Origin: Hirundichthys speculiger
Lineage: Eukaryota; Chordata; Actinopteri; Beloniformes; Exocoetidae
DNA: 64,000 bases
Assembly (NCBI GenBank): GCA_018398805.1
Contig: JAGFBZ010000934.1
Span: forward strand, 310,001-374,000
Direction of reading: 5' to 3'
The position numbers were made by a program, and so were the translations under genes. Below the pieces are notes generated by a model, which was not told where the DNA came from, made no database searches, and saw only the letters and a program-made list of their open reading frames with translations. Below, piece after piece: positions 46,990 to 59,640 of this stretch (within the stretch, counting starts at the first letter, position 1; each line of letters starts with the position of its first letter).

Positions 46990-48105
46990 CTATGTTTTGT
47001 CTGTCAGCAAAGTACAGCTCAAATATAAGCACTTGTAACACAGAAAAACAAAATGAAGCTGCTTTACAATAAAACATTTCGAAACCATGAAACTGAGGTT
47101 CATGAAGGGGCATTTCATCTTCATGTTCAAATATTTGAAATGTATACTCTTGTACCAAATTTTTAATGAAGGCACAGATGAGAAAAACGTGTCATCTGTG
47201 CCCGACAGTGACATTACCTGACGTTATCTCAGGCTGTTGACTTTGTATATATGGACACCTCATTTCAGGGGACAAGTCTCATAAAGCTGACCGATAAGTG
47301 GACATTCAAAAACAAGAACCGAAAGAAGAAGACAGTGGTGTGTGTCTCAAAAATAATATCTGCACACCAGTCAAGCATAGATACCTGATGGTTAACGACG
47401 CCTGCTGACCACAGCAGGATTGGTAATGGCACTACAGCAAGGCCAGCCACTTTCCAGTGATGGCACAAATAAGATTTTCTATCAAAATACAAAATCATTT
47501 TGTTATTTCAAGTCAGAATTGTTGTATTCTTGTGTTGATCCCCACTATTCCCTGGGACTGGACCAGGGGACCAGTGGTTCCCTGAGCCAGTCAGCCAAGT
47601 TTGGCAATATTTAAATCAGAAATGCACAAGAGTCAGACTGTGCTTTCAGTTTAATGTTGGACATTTAATAAACGGCATCTTTTGTGGAATTATGTTGTGT
47701 GTTTTACGTATTTAGATATGAAATACTATATGTTAAGAAACAAAAACTGTCATGAGCTTAAATTAGAGTGGTGAAAATAAATAAATAAAGCAGCCAGCTA
47801 GTTGTGCAAATCCTTTAAATCCAAACCCAATGTGACATTCTATAATATGATATAAAAAGTATTTAAAACTATCTGATATAAGCAGCAACACAAGGCTTGC
47901 AGTGTGAATTGAGTCTCTCTGTGCCTGGGATATTAAATCTTTTCACTGGCAGCTGCCTAAATGGATGAGTTTTAGAGACGCTTCCAGTAAACTTTGAGCG
48001 GTCACAACAGCCCTCATACTAACAGTCCAAACTGTAGAGTGCTATTATCACAGGCTTGCTGGATTTACACTTAAAATAGCCCGACTGCTGATTTACCGCT
48101 AATTT
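46990..48105. other. No recognised gene
   Basis: No repeat or domain-bearing frame recognised. Confidence 0.4.
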
Positions 48106-48109
48106 AGTT

Positions 48110-48338
48110 GATACTCGTACTCTGGCACTACTTTATATTACAATATCTTCTCATTTACCCATTCACACAAACACGCTCCGTATCCAGCAGCACTATGCTT
48201 CTCCAATCATATTGTGATGAGCATATCGGGTACGGGGTGATTTCATTGTCCTGCCCAAGGACACTTCGACACATCGCAGCTCTGGGCATCAAACCACCAG
48301 CCTGCTCTACTCATTGTTCCATAGCCGCCCCGTAATAA
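48110..48338 (-). repeat. tRNA-derived SINE (CCTTGGGCA family)
   Basis: On the minus strand: GGGGCGGCTATGGAACAATG with an A-box-like TAGAGCA, then a B-box GGTTTGATGCC (48289-48299), GTCGAAGTGTCCTTGGGCAG (48250-48273), and GAATGGGTAAATGAGAAG near the end. This is a common fish SINE, and its tRNA-like promoter is partly intact. It is distinct from the SINEs at 2825 and at 46675/52395. Confidence 0.7.
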
Positions 48339-48339
48339 C

Positions 48340-50860
48340 AAGTGAAGGTAACAAAAAGGGAAGATTATATCCAATGGTAGTCCTGCAGTGTCATGACTAG
48401 GAGGTACCATGTGGTTCATTCAGTTTTTCCCTAAAGGCATGGATTCCTGGATTTCAGGGACTATGTGAAAAGGTGAATGCATCGTTATCTCTCTGTCTCA
48501 ATACTAAATGGGTCGAGTTTACTAATCTTGGCTAAGTAGCATGTTATGTGTGTCTCATTCAGCATATTTTTTCCTTTTTCATTCACAGTCTCACGCCAAC
48601 GAGCACAAAAGGGCAAAGCTTTATTACGTGCTTCACCTGAAGGCACGTCAACATGTGGAAAGATCTTTCGACTGGTGGATGACAGCGGCGGCCGGTGGTT
48701 GAAGCAGAGTATGTGAAAAAACGGTCGTGAACCAGAATATGCTTGACATTGCTGAGGTCCTGCTCTCATTTAATAAAATCCTCAAGCGCAAACCCCTGGA
48801 TGGTAATTCCTGGAGATTTTTTGAGAAGCAAATGTGACTTAATTCAGAAAAAAAGAAAGCGACAAATGACCTATCATTACTCATCACACTAAACTAAAAT
48901 GCTGCTGTACCTGTAATTCTTTCAGTTTACTGTATTTCATAGGAAAATATTACAGTTTAAACAAGATTTTGACGTACAAGATCTATGGAGCTAACAGTGT
49001 TTGATGACCACTTAAATCCAGAAATTTGACAGAACTGCATTTTTTAATGTGTGTATTTCATGATTTTAGTTCCAGCTTTGGAGAAAGCAAAACTGAGAAG
49101 TTTATTTGAGCTCAAATATTGTTTTCTGAGTTTTTAAAGTAATCAACTGAGAAAATAATAAGCAAATTAACTCAAATGATCATGAGTAGCAGCCCGAGAT
49201 TGAGTTCCACCTCCAATGATTACACACTTTTACATCATGCACATGCAGAGAGAGCGAGATACTCCTGGGAAATTAAAAAAAATTACTTTACCCCTAATTT
49301 TCCATCCCTTTTCATTAAATCTGTTATGGAAAATGTGCCACAACTCAGTAGAACCATCATATAAATAAACAGTCGCGGCAGCGACATTACAGTCACTGTT
49401 TTTAATGTTTTTCCTTTAAAAATACCACCTCTTCTGGAAAGGTGGTGTGAGAATCCTAACAATCCTAACAAGGGTGGGATGAGAGCAGATGGCAAAGGTC
49501 TTTGCACTGATCTGCTTTTAATTACTGAATTCTCAATAAAGAGCTTCAAAGCATCAACAAGTCACTAAATGATTGGACCGAAAGTGTAAGTCTGACAGTC
49601 TCCAGGAAGCAACATGAAACACAGCAACATTGGGTCGAGTATTCTTCTTTCTTTTTTCATGTAGAGTATTTTTTTTTTTTAACTGTACCATATGTTAAAC
49701 ATGATACAAGATTTGTGTATGGACATGTCTTTCCCTAAAATGTACAACTTTATCTTCCTGATCTTTTACAATTATCAGCCACGCACACAGCACACAAGCC
49801 ACCAAGGTAACATTCTGACTCTGTATCACTTCATACAGGTCTCCTTTTATGCATCCAAATGACTTATTTTCATTTGGCCGCAGGGAGGTGAGCAACTTTT
49901 GAATCTTAACTATTTAATTTGACAAAGTCAGTGACTGAGGACCCCAATGGCCACCTGTAGATGATTTATTTGACTTTTCTCCCCACTCTAACATCTATTG
50001 TGTTATGAAAAAAGAGAATTGGATGTAAAATCCCCAGTGGCTTGTGCCAAATTTACCTTAAACCAAATCACTAAAGCCTACTGGTGCTTGACAGTCAGAG
50101 CAGGTGTGCAGGCTCCTCAGCAATATCCATGGGAGACCCGCAAGCACTGCTCACCCTTTATGCACTCTTATTTATCAATCTAAATCATTCTCTCCTCTGC
50201 TCAAGGCTTTAGCCCCTGAAAGTCAAACAATGAGCTTCCAAACTGCCCATCTTCCCCTGTTTGCATAATCTGGGGCATTATTACAGGAATTATTCATGAT
50301 AGAGTTGGTTTTGGTTGCCCTGTGAAACTGAAAGGAATTTTTTTTAACAGCACACCAAGGCTGCTGCTTTCAATTTAGACTTCAAATACATGCATTATAT
50401 GGACCGCAGTTCTTAAAAAAGCATGGCATTTCTTTGCATTTATTGATACAGGCACACAGCCCATCGAGCTCACTCTCTTACTGATAGCTCTGTCTACTGG
50501 AGTGTTAAGTGTCCTGACACACTGCGCCTTGACACGTCTCCTAGCAGGCAAACGCACCAATGCATATTTGTATGTTAAATAAATAAAAAGTCAGGGCACT
50601 GCATAAAAACAGATTCTAAATGGGAGCTGGCATTTACATCAGTTTCAAGATGGATGCTTGAGCTGAGTTTGTTTTTCTTTCTCTTTTTTTCTAGTTTACA
50701 ATTTCAGGCACAAAGGGTAACACCTAATGCTCCTTTCACATGAAATGGGATGTAGGTGTGGAGTTGTGAAGTGCAAAACAAACTAGACAGAAAAGCACTG
50801 AATGATTGTTGTGAGGTTGGAAGCCTCCAGTTTCTGTGCAAACATGCCAGCAATGAAGAT
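48340..50860. other. No recognised gene
   Basis: About 2.5 kb of unique-looking DNA. The piece 50200-50330 looks less degenerate (TTTGCATAATC, GGGCATTATTACAGGAATT) and may be a conserved non-coding element; this is untested. Confidence 0.4.
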
Positions 50861-50866
50861 GTTCAG

Positions 50867-52011
50867 CGGGGGTGTCCAAAGTCAGTTCTCGGGGGGGCCG
50901 CTGTCCTGCGGGTTTTAGATGTTTCCCTCCTTCTTCACACCCTGATACAAGTGGCTGTGTCATTAACAGACATGTGGTGACCTTGATGACTAGATAATGA
51001 TGGCAATAATTAGGATCAGGTGTGTTAAAGGCAAGGCAAGTGTATTTGTATAGCACATTCCAGGTACAAGACAATTCAAGGTGCTTTACATAAAACATTT
51101 GAAGCATTACAGAGCATTAACAAAACCCTTTAAAACAACAACCCTAGATGTCCCGTCCGGGGCTCGTCCTATGTCGCCGGCTGTTATTTCTATTTTTTTT
51201 TTATTTACTTTATAATGCTCTGCGATCAGTAAACCCCAAAACCAGCAGCTACGAACCTTCGAATTATCCATCTACCCCAGTTGTCACCAGGACGGTTTTA
51301 CTGCTGTTTCATCTCTATTTTTTTGGAATTTTTATACATTTTTATATATATTTTTTTTTGTTTTACTTTTTATTTTATGCCTTACTTGTCAACCAGGCGA
51401 CGCAACCCAGAAATTAACCGGAAGCGCCCCGGGACCTTAGCAGCCTGGCCCCCCGGCCAGTAATACAGCAGCTGCTAATCGCTAACGCTATGTGCCGACT
51501 TCCAAACGCAGCAACAGAAAACAGCCAGCTTCACGGACCAACCCAGACGAACGTTCCGTACGAACACAAGCACAATACACATGTCTACACAAAAGCGCTG
51601 TGAAAACTACATTAAAACAGGAGGAAAACATTTGAAGCATTACAGAGCATTAACAAAACCCTTTAAGACAACAACCTGAAACCTCCCGTCTGGGTCTCGT
51701 CCCATGTTGCCGGCCGATATAACTATTTTTTATTTTTATTTTTTTTTTCTTTTGTTTACTTTATAATGCTCTGCGATCAGTAAATCCCAAAACCAGCGGC
51801 TACGAGGCTTCGAATTATCCGTCTACCCCAGTCATCACCAGGATGGTTTTACTGCTATTTCATCTCTTTTTTTTGGTCATTTTTATACATCTTTTATTAA
51901 TTTTTTTGTTTTGCTTTTTATTTTACGCCTTACTTGTCAACCAGGCGACGCAGGGAAATATGCAAAACCTGCAGGACAACGGCCCTCGAAGACCCACTTT
52001 GGCCACCCCTG
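50867..52011. mobile_element. hAT MITE carrying nested repeats
   Basis: Left end CGGGGGTGTCCAAAGTCAGT and right end, reversed, CAGGGGTGGCCAAAGTGGGT; further inside both carry GGGCCG-TGTCCTGC-GGTTTT words, so the ends are inverted over about 50 bp. Flanks ATGTTCAG (50859-50866) and ATGTACAC (52012-52019) agree at six of eight positions. The MITE body without the insert is only about 220 bp (50867-51029 and 51953-52011). A foreign block with two long direct repeats (51030-51952) sits between GTGTGTTAAA and GGGAAATATGC. Confidence 0.8.
51030..51952 (+). repeat. Nested retroposon with two ~320-bp direct repeats
   Basis: Starts GGCAAGGCAAGTGTATTTGT, a head typical of a fish retroposed tail, then a first copy at 51092-51404 and a second at 51625-51952. 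Both start AAAACATTTGAAGCATTACA and end TTACTTGTCAACCAGGCGAC then GCA, and are near-identical apart from T-run lengths and scattered substitutions. The 220-bp spacer (51405-51624) is GC-richer and unrelated. The block could be a tandemly duplicated retroposon or a terminal-repeat retrotransposon in miniature. No coding capacity was found (the hydrophobic frames at 51148-51417 and 51843-52058 are shadows of the repeat). The second copy ends exactly where the MITE resumes. Confidence 0.75.
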
Positions 52012-52394
52012 ATGTACACAATCCATTACAAGCTACAAAGCTACAAAGCAAGTACTAGCACTAGCTAGTGAGAAGAAGAAGGCAAGAAGCGACAAAGAAA
52101 AGAAGCATCTGGGTAAAAGATCCCTTGGGTCCAGGGAACAGTTCAATGATCAACCTCGGAGTCAGTGATCACTCTGAAATCATCATCCATACCCGTTTGT
52201 TACATAGTGAATATAACGGGAACAGAACGTTAGTTAAATACAGGTTGCCCTGCTGGGGGGACTTTTTAGTGTAGAACATCCCAGTTGTATTTTTGCTTTT
52301 TGCCTCCTGATTTCTCAAGGAAAGAATGATCAAACAGTTCCTCTGCCTCTGTTGTGGATTGAATGGATTCATACACACACACTCGGTTACAACA

Positions 52395-52725
52395 CCGTTT
52401 AATCCTATTGCAGGGTCACAGGGATCTGCCTGGAGTCTATCCCAGCTCTCTTCGAGCAAAAGGCAGGGGTCCACCTGGACAGGGCACCAGTCCATCACAG
52501 GGCCACATGCACACTCACAATCACTCGTACAGGCAAATTAGAACCACTATTTAACCTAACATACATGGTTTTTGGACTGTGGGAGGAAGCTGGAGTACCT
52601 GGAGGAAACCCATGCAAGCACGAGGAGAACATGCAAACTCCACACAGAAAGACCTGCTGAGGTTTGAACCAGGAACCTTCTAGCAACGAGGCAACAGTGT
52701 TAACCACCAAACCACCATACTGTCC
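52395..52725 (-). repeat. tRNA-derived fish SINE, near full length
   Basis: Best copy of this SINE. On the minus strand the head has an A-box-like TATGGTGGTTTGGTGG (52704-52719) and TTAACACTGTTGCC, then a B-box GTTCAAACC (52661-52669), GTCTTTCTGTGTGGAGTTTG, ATGTTCTCCTCGTGC, CTTCCTCCCACAGTCC, AGGTTAAATAGTGG, GGCCCTGTGATGGACTGG and a GGGATAGACTCCAGG body. Tail near 52395 (AGGATTAAACGGTG). A/B spacing fits RNA polymerase III transcription. Confidence 0.78.
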
Positions 52726-53239
52726 AAAATCCTTATCCTGGAATCCTATTTTTTTTTCCTACTTGGGTACAACACCATCATACACAGCCGTGTGTAGCTG
52801 TGTCTTGTCTTAACAGTGATTGATGACTCTATAGTGATTGTTTTTATTTTATTTTTTTCTGGCTTGCTCATAATGCTGTGCCATGTGTGTGCAGACAGAG
52901 TTGAGCATGAGTGGAGATTTTTGAGTATATTAATGTTTTATTTTATTTACAAGTACCCCTTAAGTTTTTTTTCTACAGGAACATTTTCAGACTCCCATGA
53001 CTCTACACAGATTTCAGACTACACTGACATGAAGAGACTGCAGACAGAGTGGTAAGATTAAAGTAAGAAGAACTGTGGTAGTGTAGTACAAATGTTTTAG
53101 TACTACCATTTGCTGTCAAGGAATGTCTCTACATTGAATCATCGGCTGTATTATTCTGTTTCTGTCCATGTTCTTTTCTGAGAAAGTTCACATGTGGTCC
53201 CTGCTGTTGCCAGGCTACAAACACAACACTCCAATGCTT

Positions 53240-54190
53240 TCATGATGATTTCTAATACTTGGATGAAAATCCTTTGCTGTTAATGGTGGCCTGCAGTGTG
53301 GAGTCCATGGACATCTCCACATTCTGAGTTTCCTCACCAAAGAGGCTTTGCCAGGCTGTCACTGCTGCTGTCTTCAGCTTCTGCTTGGATGTGGAGCTTT
53401 CTTTCTGCCTCCTGCTTTGTCTTCAGTAACTGAGAAACATGCTCTGTTGGGTTGAGATCAGGTGACTATCTTGGCCATTGAAGAATATTCCATGTCTGTG
53501 CCTTTGACAAGTCTGCAATTTGCAGTATTTTTAAGGTTGAGCAAAGAGAATAGCCAAAGAATTCATCTTCCTACTTCTGTCAGCAGTCATGTCATCGACC
53601 AACAACAGTGAGCCCATTCTACTGGGCGCCATACATGCCCATACCACAATGCTTCCTCCACCATGTCTGACTGATGCTTGAGCTCCTGAGTAATTCCTTT
53701 CCTTCTCCATACTTTTCTCCTCCCATCATTCTAAGAATTTAGAAGATTTCTGACACAGTCTAATCTGGCTCCTCTGTTCTTGAATGTAACCAGTGGTTTG
53801 CACCCTCTGTATTTACATTCATGAAGGCGTTTCTTGACTGTAGATTTTGATAATGATACACCTACCTTCTCCAAAGTATATTTTGATGTTGTGAATCATT
53901 TTTTCTTTCTCAAGGAAATAATTAGTTGTTCCATTGTAACTCCAGTCAAGCAGCTGCCAAATGCCAACTCAAGTCTGCACTTTGAATACTAAAACTTTCT
54001 TCATCTGCTTCGTTTGTCTTGAAGTAACATGATGGAATACACTGTACCTACCCTTTTGGTCAAGTACTTTTGAGTCCCAGAAAATGGGTTACTTTACTTA
54101 AGATGGCTGTAATTCCTAAATGGTAAAGTCCATAATTTTGGGAAAACTCTTAAACTGAAACTAAAAGTTGACACTTTGATCACATTATAT
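53240..54190 (-). mobile_element. Tc1-like transposon relic, minus strand
   Basis: The right part ends in Tc1-type non-coding sequence (AAGTACTTTTGAGTCCCAGA, GGCTGTAATTCCTAAATGG, CTGAAACTAAAAGTTGACAC). In the middle the minus strand reads VRHGGGSIVVWACMAPSRM, with the GGGS motif (53605-53655). The rest, with TGTTGGGTTGAGATCAGGTGA near 53445 and ATGAAGGCGTTTCTTGACTG near 53820, is in the correct order for an antisense transposase. Frames are short. The left end is not resolved. Confidence 0.72.
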
Positions 54191-54199
54191 CTTTTTTTT

Positions 54200-56010
54200 T
54201 TTTTAAATGGATTGAACTTAATTAAATCTGGATTACTTTATTAACATAGATTGTTTCATATATCTATACACTGTGTTTTGCATGTTGATAGCCCTACTCC
54301 TCTTTTTTTAAAAAAAACAGTGTATCATCATGTTCAGCATATCGATTCATCGCAAGTGTTATGTCGGAATGCCTTTCCCGCTACAACCCTCTCTATTTAC
54401 CCGGGCTTGGGATCAGAACTATTTATTCCACTCTATTCAGATCAGTTTAGTCTTTTTCAGGTATCAGTATCCTCGTATTGGGTTTGCTGCAATATGTCTT
54501 AGCTTGAAAATATGCCAAATATTTTTGTCTCCCCAGAAACACAGATGTCAATGAAAAAGTATACACAGGAGCCTTGGGAAGAGATAGGGTTTTTGGCTCT
54601 GATTTTATATCAAAAGAACAAAACCACAGCATTGTGGTTTCACTCAGTTGTCAAAAAGTGAGTGGCACCACATTACATGGATGATTACCAATAATTCCCC
54701 TACTGGGAGTCAACTGAAAAGCAGAGGATGTAATTACAGTCTCCCATGGTAATCTGCTTTGTCATACAACAAGATAATGATATGCTCTTTTGATACCAAA
54801 CCAATGTCCTTGGATACTTCTGGAATGGGTCTGTAAATCAAAATGCTGCTTTAATAAAATCACACCTGGAGTCATGCGAGTCGGTCTTTAAAAATCACAC
54901 AACTGCGAGACATTGCTTTTGCTCTGTAGCCCAGAAGCTATTTTAGATCTATGAGATCTGTGGCAGCTGTAGAGCTGTAGAGTACAGCTCAAACAAACCT
55001 AATAACACAAAGCATTTCACATCTGCTGTAGGTTTATACAGACTTCAAATGTTTTCCTGATAAAAGCACTTGAGGTTGGTGAATCACCATTTATTAGGCA
55101 TATGTAGAGACATTGGGAGGTGATGAACGTAACTAAACCCTCTTTCGCAGAATTGAAATCTGCAGATGGAAGCTGGGGATGAGGTGGCATTTTAACAGCA
55201 GCAGCGAGCTTGGAAGGCAGGAGACATCAGAAGGCATGCCAGAGACGAGTATCACTTGTTCCTGAGATACACCTGTGAATAAGTGGAGTAATTGGAATAA
55301 ACCACACAGAGGAGTGAAAGCGACCTTAAAGCGCTGCTCAAGATCCCCGGAGTCTGAGAGTCGTGGCATTTCAGGTCATAAAGAGGTAATCATGAAGATT
55401 CTCAATATGCCACTCCCATAAAACAACTGTGATGGATTAATAGGCATCTTGATATGATAGTTGGAACCTCAACACAGGAGCAAGATTTTTCTGCGTGGAG
55501 CTCCTATAGTTTAATGACTGCATCGATCTGATCTGAGATGTGCAGCTGCACAGGCATCCACAGGCATGTTAGTGTACGTGGTTTTCTCAAGTGATGCTTG
55601 GAAAGAACAGACAGGTTTACTTTACTTAACGCATTTCTTTATAACCTCATGTAAAGATAGGAATAAAAGCAGTGTCCACTTTTCTCTGCCTTTACTGATA
55701 TAATACAAATGCTCATTCCTATGATCCAACTCAGGAATTACTTTCATTCCTTGCTGTATTTCTTTGCTTACTGAGATCTCTATTGCAACACCCACTGGGT
55801 TTCAGTGTGCTGAACTGGATATTTAAATCAATCTTAATAGCGACTCTAAATGATGTGATTCCTGAGATGTGCTAAAAGCTAAATTCAAGGCTTCTCAGTG
55901 GCAGTTCACAAAGCAACAGCTTTCAGACACAACGAAATAAGGGTTTTGTTTCTGTATTCAAAGGGAAAATGATCAGAAAAAGGTATCCTGAAAGGTACAG
56001 AAATGGTCCT
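54200..56010. other. No recognised gene
   Basis: Unique-looking sequence; frames under 85 codons and no repeat recognised. The stretch 54640-54800 appears compositionally ordinary. Confidence 0.4.
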
Positions 56011-56014
56011 GAAT

Positions 56015-58570
56015 GGTTCAATTCAATTCAATTCAATTTTATTTATATAGCGTCTGTTACAATGACAATTGTCTCTAGGCACTTACAGAGACCCAGAGCA
56101 TGACCCCCGAGCAAAATATCATTAACTAAGATTATCATTAAATCCAATCAATGATAATGGCAGGTAAAAAACTCCCACGTAGGGAGAAAAAAAAACCTTT
56201 ATACCAAACAGTGGCAAGGAAAAACTCCACTTTAAGAGGAAGAAACCTTGAGCAGGACCTGGATCATATGGGGGGACCTTCCTGCCGAAGGCCAGCCAGG
56301 TAGAGAAAGAAAAGAGGGGAGACAGGACAGAGAGAGGATGGAGGACAGAGAGAAGATGGAGGACAGAAAGAGGATGTAGGACAGAAAAAGTAAAAAATAA
56401 TAATAAAGAAGTAGTGGAATTGTTGTAGGGTGAATGCAAGCGAGCTATGGAGGGCCCTTGGGCGTGTGGTCAGCGTAATGAGCCATGATAGGCTCTTGAG
56501 TATCAGTAATGTGCGGGTGGGGTGTAGTTGAGGTGTGTGCGAGAAAAGGGGGAGGAGGGGAGGGGGGGGGAGGGGTTTGGGTTTAAGAAAAGAGAAGGGT
56601 AGGATTTCAAACAAGAGGATGCGATAAATAAATATAAACAGATGGAGGCAGCAGCACTGGGATGAGATGGCCAGAGGACCAGGTCGCCGATCACCACGCC
56701 AGTCGACACCCAAACACAAGTGGAGGAGAACCCCGGGATGGACAGAGGATGGAACTGCAAGTCAGCATGAAAACCTCCTCCAAACCTACTTTTAGATATT
56801 CTAGGAACGACGAGTAATCCTGCACTCTGAGAGCGGAGAGCTCTATTAGGAGCATAACATGCTATCAAGTCTTGTAAATAGCGCGGAGCTAGGCCATTAA
56901 GGGCCTTATATGCGAGAAGCAGAATTTTAAACTCAATTCTAAATTTCACGGGAAGCCAATGGAGGGAGGCTAACACGGGAGAGATGTGATCTCGCTTGCG
57001 GGTTCCTGTCAGCACCCTCGCTGCTGCGTTCTGGATCAATTGAAGGCTATTTAGCGAGCTTTTCGGACATCCTGCTAACAACGCATTGCAGTAATCCAGT
57101 CTAGAGCTAACAAACGCGTGGATTAATTTTTCGGCATCACCCTGGGAGAGGATGCTCCTAATCTTGGCAATATTTCGGAGATGAAAAAAGGCAGTCTTAC
57201 AAACCTGATTAATATGCTGCTTAAATGATATATCCTGATCAAAAATGACTCCAAGGTTTTTCACAACTGTGCTGGAAGCCAGCGTAAATCCAGTCAATCC
57301 ATTCCTCAGGTGTTTGGGACCAAAGACAATAACCTCTGTTTATCCGAGTTTAGAAGCAAAAAGTTAGAGGACATCCAGGACTTAATATCATTAAGACACC
57401 CTTGAAGTTTAGCCAAAGGTTTTGTTTCCTCTGGTTTCATAGATAAGTACAGCTGCGTATCATCAGCGTAGCAATGAAAGTTTATGCCATGGCTCTGGAT
57501 AATTTTTCCCAAGGGCAACATGTATAAAGTGAAAAGGATTGGTCCCAGAACTGAACCCTGTGGGACGCCATAGCAGACCCTAGTCCGTGTAGAAGAAACG
57601 TCATTAACATGGACGAACTGGAACCTGTCAGATAAGTATGACTTAAACCAGCCTAATGCTGTCCCTTTAATTCCAACAGTGTGCTCTAATCTGTGCAGCA
57701 AAAGGCTGTGATCAACAGTATCAAAAGCAGCACTGAGGTCCAGCAGAACAAGGACAGAAACTAATCCATTGTCTGAGGCCATGAGGAGGTCGTTGGTGAC
57801 TCTAATCAGTGCAGTTTCTGTGCTATGATGAGTTCTAAACCTTGACTGAAAGACCTTAAAATAGATCATTTCTATGCAGGTGTTCTCCTAACTGGCTAGC
57901 AACTATTTTTTCCAGAATTTTAGAGATAAATGGAAGGTTGGATATTGGTCTATAGTTTGCCAAGATGTCCGGGTCAAGGGATGGTTTCTTGAGCAAAGGT
58001 TTAATGACTGCAACTTTAAAAACCTGTGGCACATATCCTAATTGTAGAGATACGTTAATCTGATCCAAAATTGATATACCAATAGAGGATAAAACATCCT
58101 TGAACAGTCGAGTTGGGATGGGATCCAACAGACATGTAGATGGTTTAGCTTTACTGATAGTTGAGGTCAACTCAGAGAGGCCCACAGGAGAAAAACAGTC
58201 CAGAGTCAAATCAGAAAACGGAAGAGATCAATGAAGCTGCAGGGACGTCCACAGCCGCCGACAGTTGGGCCTGGCCGATCTCATCTCTAATTTTGATTAT
58301 TTTCCCACTAAAAAAGCTCATAAAGTCTTCACTACTGAGAGTAGCAGGAATGCATGGACCAACAGAGTTGTGACTCTTTGTCAGCCTGGCTACAGTGCTG
58401 AACAGAAAACGTGGGTTATGTTTGTTCTCTTCTATTAGCGAAGAATAATAAGATGTTCTAGCTCTGCGTAGGGCTCTTTTGTAGACTATTAAACTATCTC
58501 TCCAAGCACGATGGGAGTCCGCAGATTTACAGGAGTACCACCTCCTTTCCATTTTACGTGCATTCTGCTG
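56015..58570 (-). mobile_element. L2-type LINE, 5'-truncated
   Basis: A 2.5-kb minus-strand LINE. The 3' end is a (TTCAA)n-like stretch at 56018-56036, then a TTTTATTTATATAGCGTC tail and a 700-bp UTR-like region (56040-56760) with A/G-rich GAGGACAGAGAGA repeats. The coding part runs 56770-58556. The 5' end is lost near 58560, before any endonuclease. Domain order fits the L2/Maui clade rather than RTE. Confidence 0.82.
56770..58556 (-). pseudogene. L2-type reverse transcriptase, frameshifted
   Basis: N-terminal side: SADSHRAWRDSLIVYKRALR and FLFSTVARLTKSHNSVGP (58552-58211); then GLSELTSTISKAKPSTCLLD and ANYRPISNLPFISKILEK (58209-57856); then QSRFRTHHSTETALIRV, LLDLSAAFDTVDHSLLLHRL, GVPQGSVLGPILFTLY and the catalytic box FHCYADDTQLYLS (57869-57306); then VVKNLGVIFDQDISFKQHIN, FVSSRLDYCNALLAGCPKSS and ASLHWLPVKFRIEFKILLLA (57297-56770). 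YADD is intact. There are frameshifts at about 58205, 57865 and 57335. A C-terminal ALLWN-type motif is replaced by UTR-like sequence after SRFGG. Three single-base shifts in 1.8 kb point to a moderately young copy. It would catalyse target-primed reverse transcription. Confidence 0.87.
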
Positions 58571-58829
58571 ATGGTGCTATCAGAATCAAAAGGGACTGCA
58601 GTTATTACATCACAGGATTTAGAAATGGTGATTGGCTGCTCTTAAACTGAAAATAGTAATATGAAATAGTGTAAAGAAAATTTTAAAACACAGTATAAGA
58701 GAGATGAAGTGAATGGTGGTATCAGGTGATATGAGGCTGATAAACATGTACATACACTTAGCTGCCTGACTTTGTGCTGTAAACTATAAAACTTAAGAAT
58801 AACAAAAAGTATAACAAATATAATCTGTA

Positions 58830-58998
58830 GTACTCCAGCTTCCTCCCACTGACCAAAGACATGCATGTCAGGTTATGGTTGTTTGTGTACATGTGGCCTT
58901 GCTATGTACCCCTGCCTTTCGCCCAAAGAGAGCTGGGATAGGCTCCAGCAGATCCCCATGACCCTGCAGAGGATTAAGCAGGCATTGATAATGGATGT
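58830..58998 (+). repeat. SINE 3' part (plus)
   Basis: Plus-strand words TACTCCAGCTTCCTCCCACT, GACATGCATGTCAGGTTATG, CATGTGGCC, GCCTTTCGCCC, GAGAGCTGGGATAGGCTCCA and CATGACCCTGCAGAGGATTA match the body and tail of the SINE at 52395 in the opposite orientation. The head is missing. Confidence 0.7.
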
Positions 58999-59439
58999 AT
59001 GGACATCATTTTTGATAGCCTCCTACCTAACTGGGTTTCTCCTGTGTGACGCCATCATGGGCGCCAGGCAGGAGTCCTGTCTCAATGTTAAGTCAGGTGC
59101 GTTTCTGTTAGAGCTGACTGTCTTTTACTGTCAAGTTGTCATTTGCTGCAATCGCCTGCTGAGGTGCAGATTTGAGCCCTTTTGAATGCAAATGAAGAAT
59201 AAATTCAGTGAAATATCCAGCCATCACTAAGACTTGTTATTTAAAGTTAATTGTTGCTCTTACTCAGAAGCCTCAGTCTTTTAGAGGCTAAAACAGAGAC
59301 AATATTTTTTGCACCACATAAACTTAATACCAGTACGTATTTTAATTTACTCAGTGTACCTGAGTTAAATTATTCCACATGCCATCAAAGCTACTTTTAA
59401 TCTTTTTTTCTTTTTTTTTTAATAATGATTTTGATAGTT

Positions 59440-59640
59440 TTAACATTGATGTGCTTGATGCTACCTCACAGCAAGAAGGTTTTTCTGGATCAAATCTTGG
59501 CTGGGCTCTTTCTTCTTCGACAGCTCCAGCACTCACACAGGAAGCTGATCACTCTAAATTGCTGTGTGAGTGAGCAATGGCTGGTCGTCAGGCCTGTGAT
59601 GACCTGTGCTCCTGAAGGGTACAATTTTCTACCATAAAAG
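59440..59640 (+). repeat. SINE 5' part, diverged (plus)
   Basis: GATGCTACCTCACAGCAAGA, a B-box-like TGGATCAAATC at about 59488, GGCTGGGCTCTTTCTTCTTC, GATCACTCTAAATTGCTGTG and TGTGATGACCTG correspond to the head and middle of the same SINE (compare GTTGCC..., GTTCAAACC..., TCTAA...). More diverged than the copy at 58830. Confidence 0.45.

Noticed and set aside
51148..52058. Two hydrophobic frames resembling membrane proteins
   Set aside because: They are the two copies of the same non-coding direct repeat, read through T-rich DNA, which mimics Leu/Phe segments.
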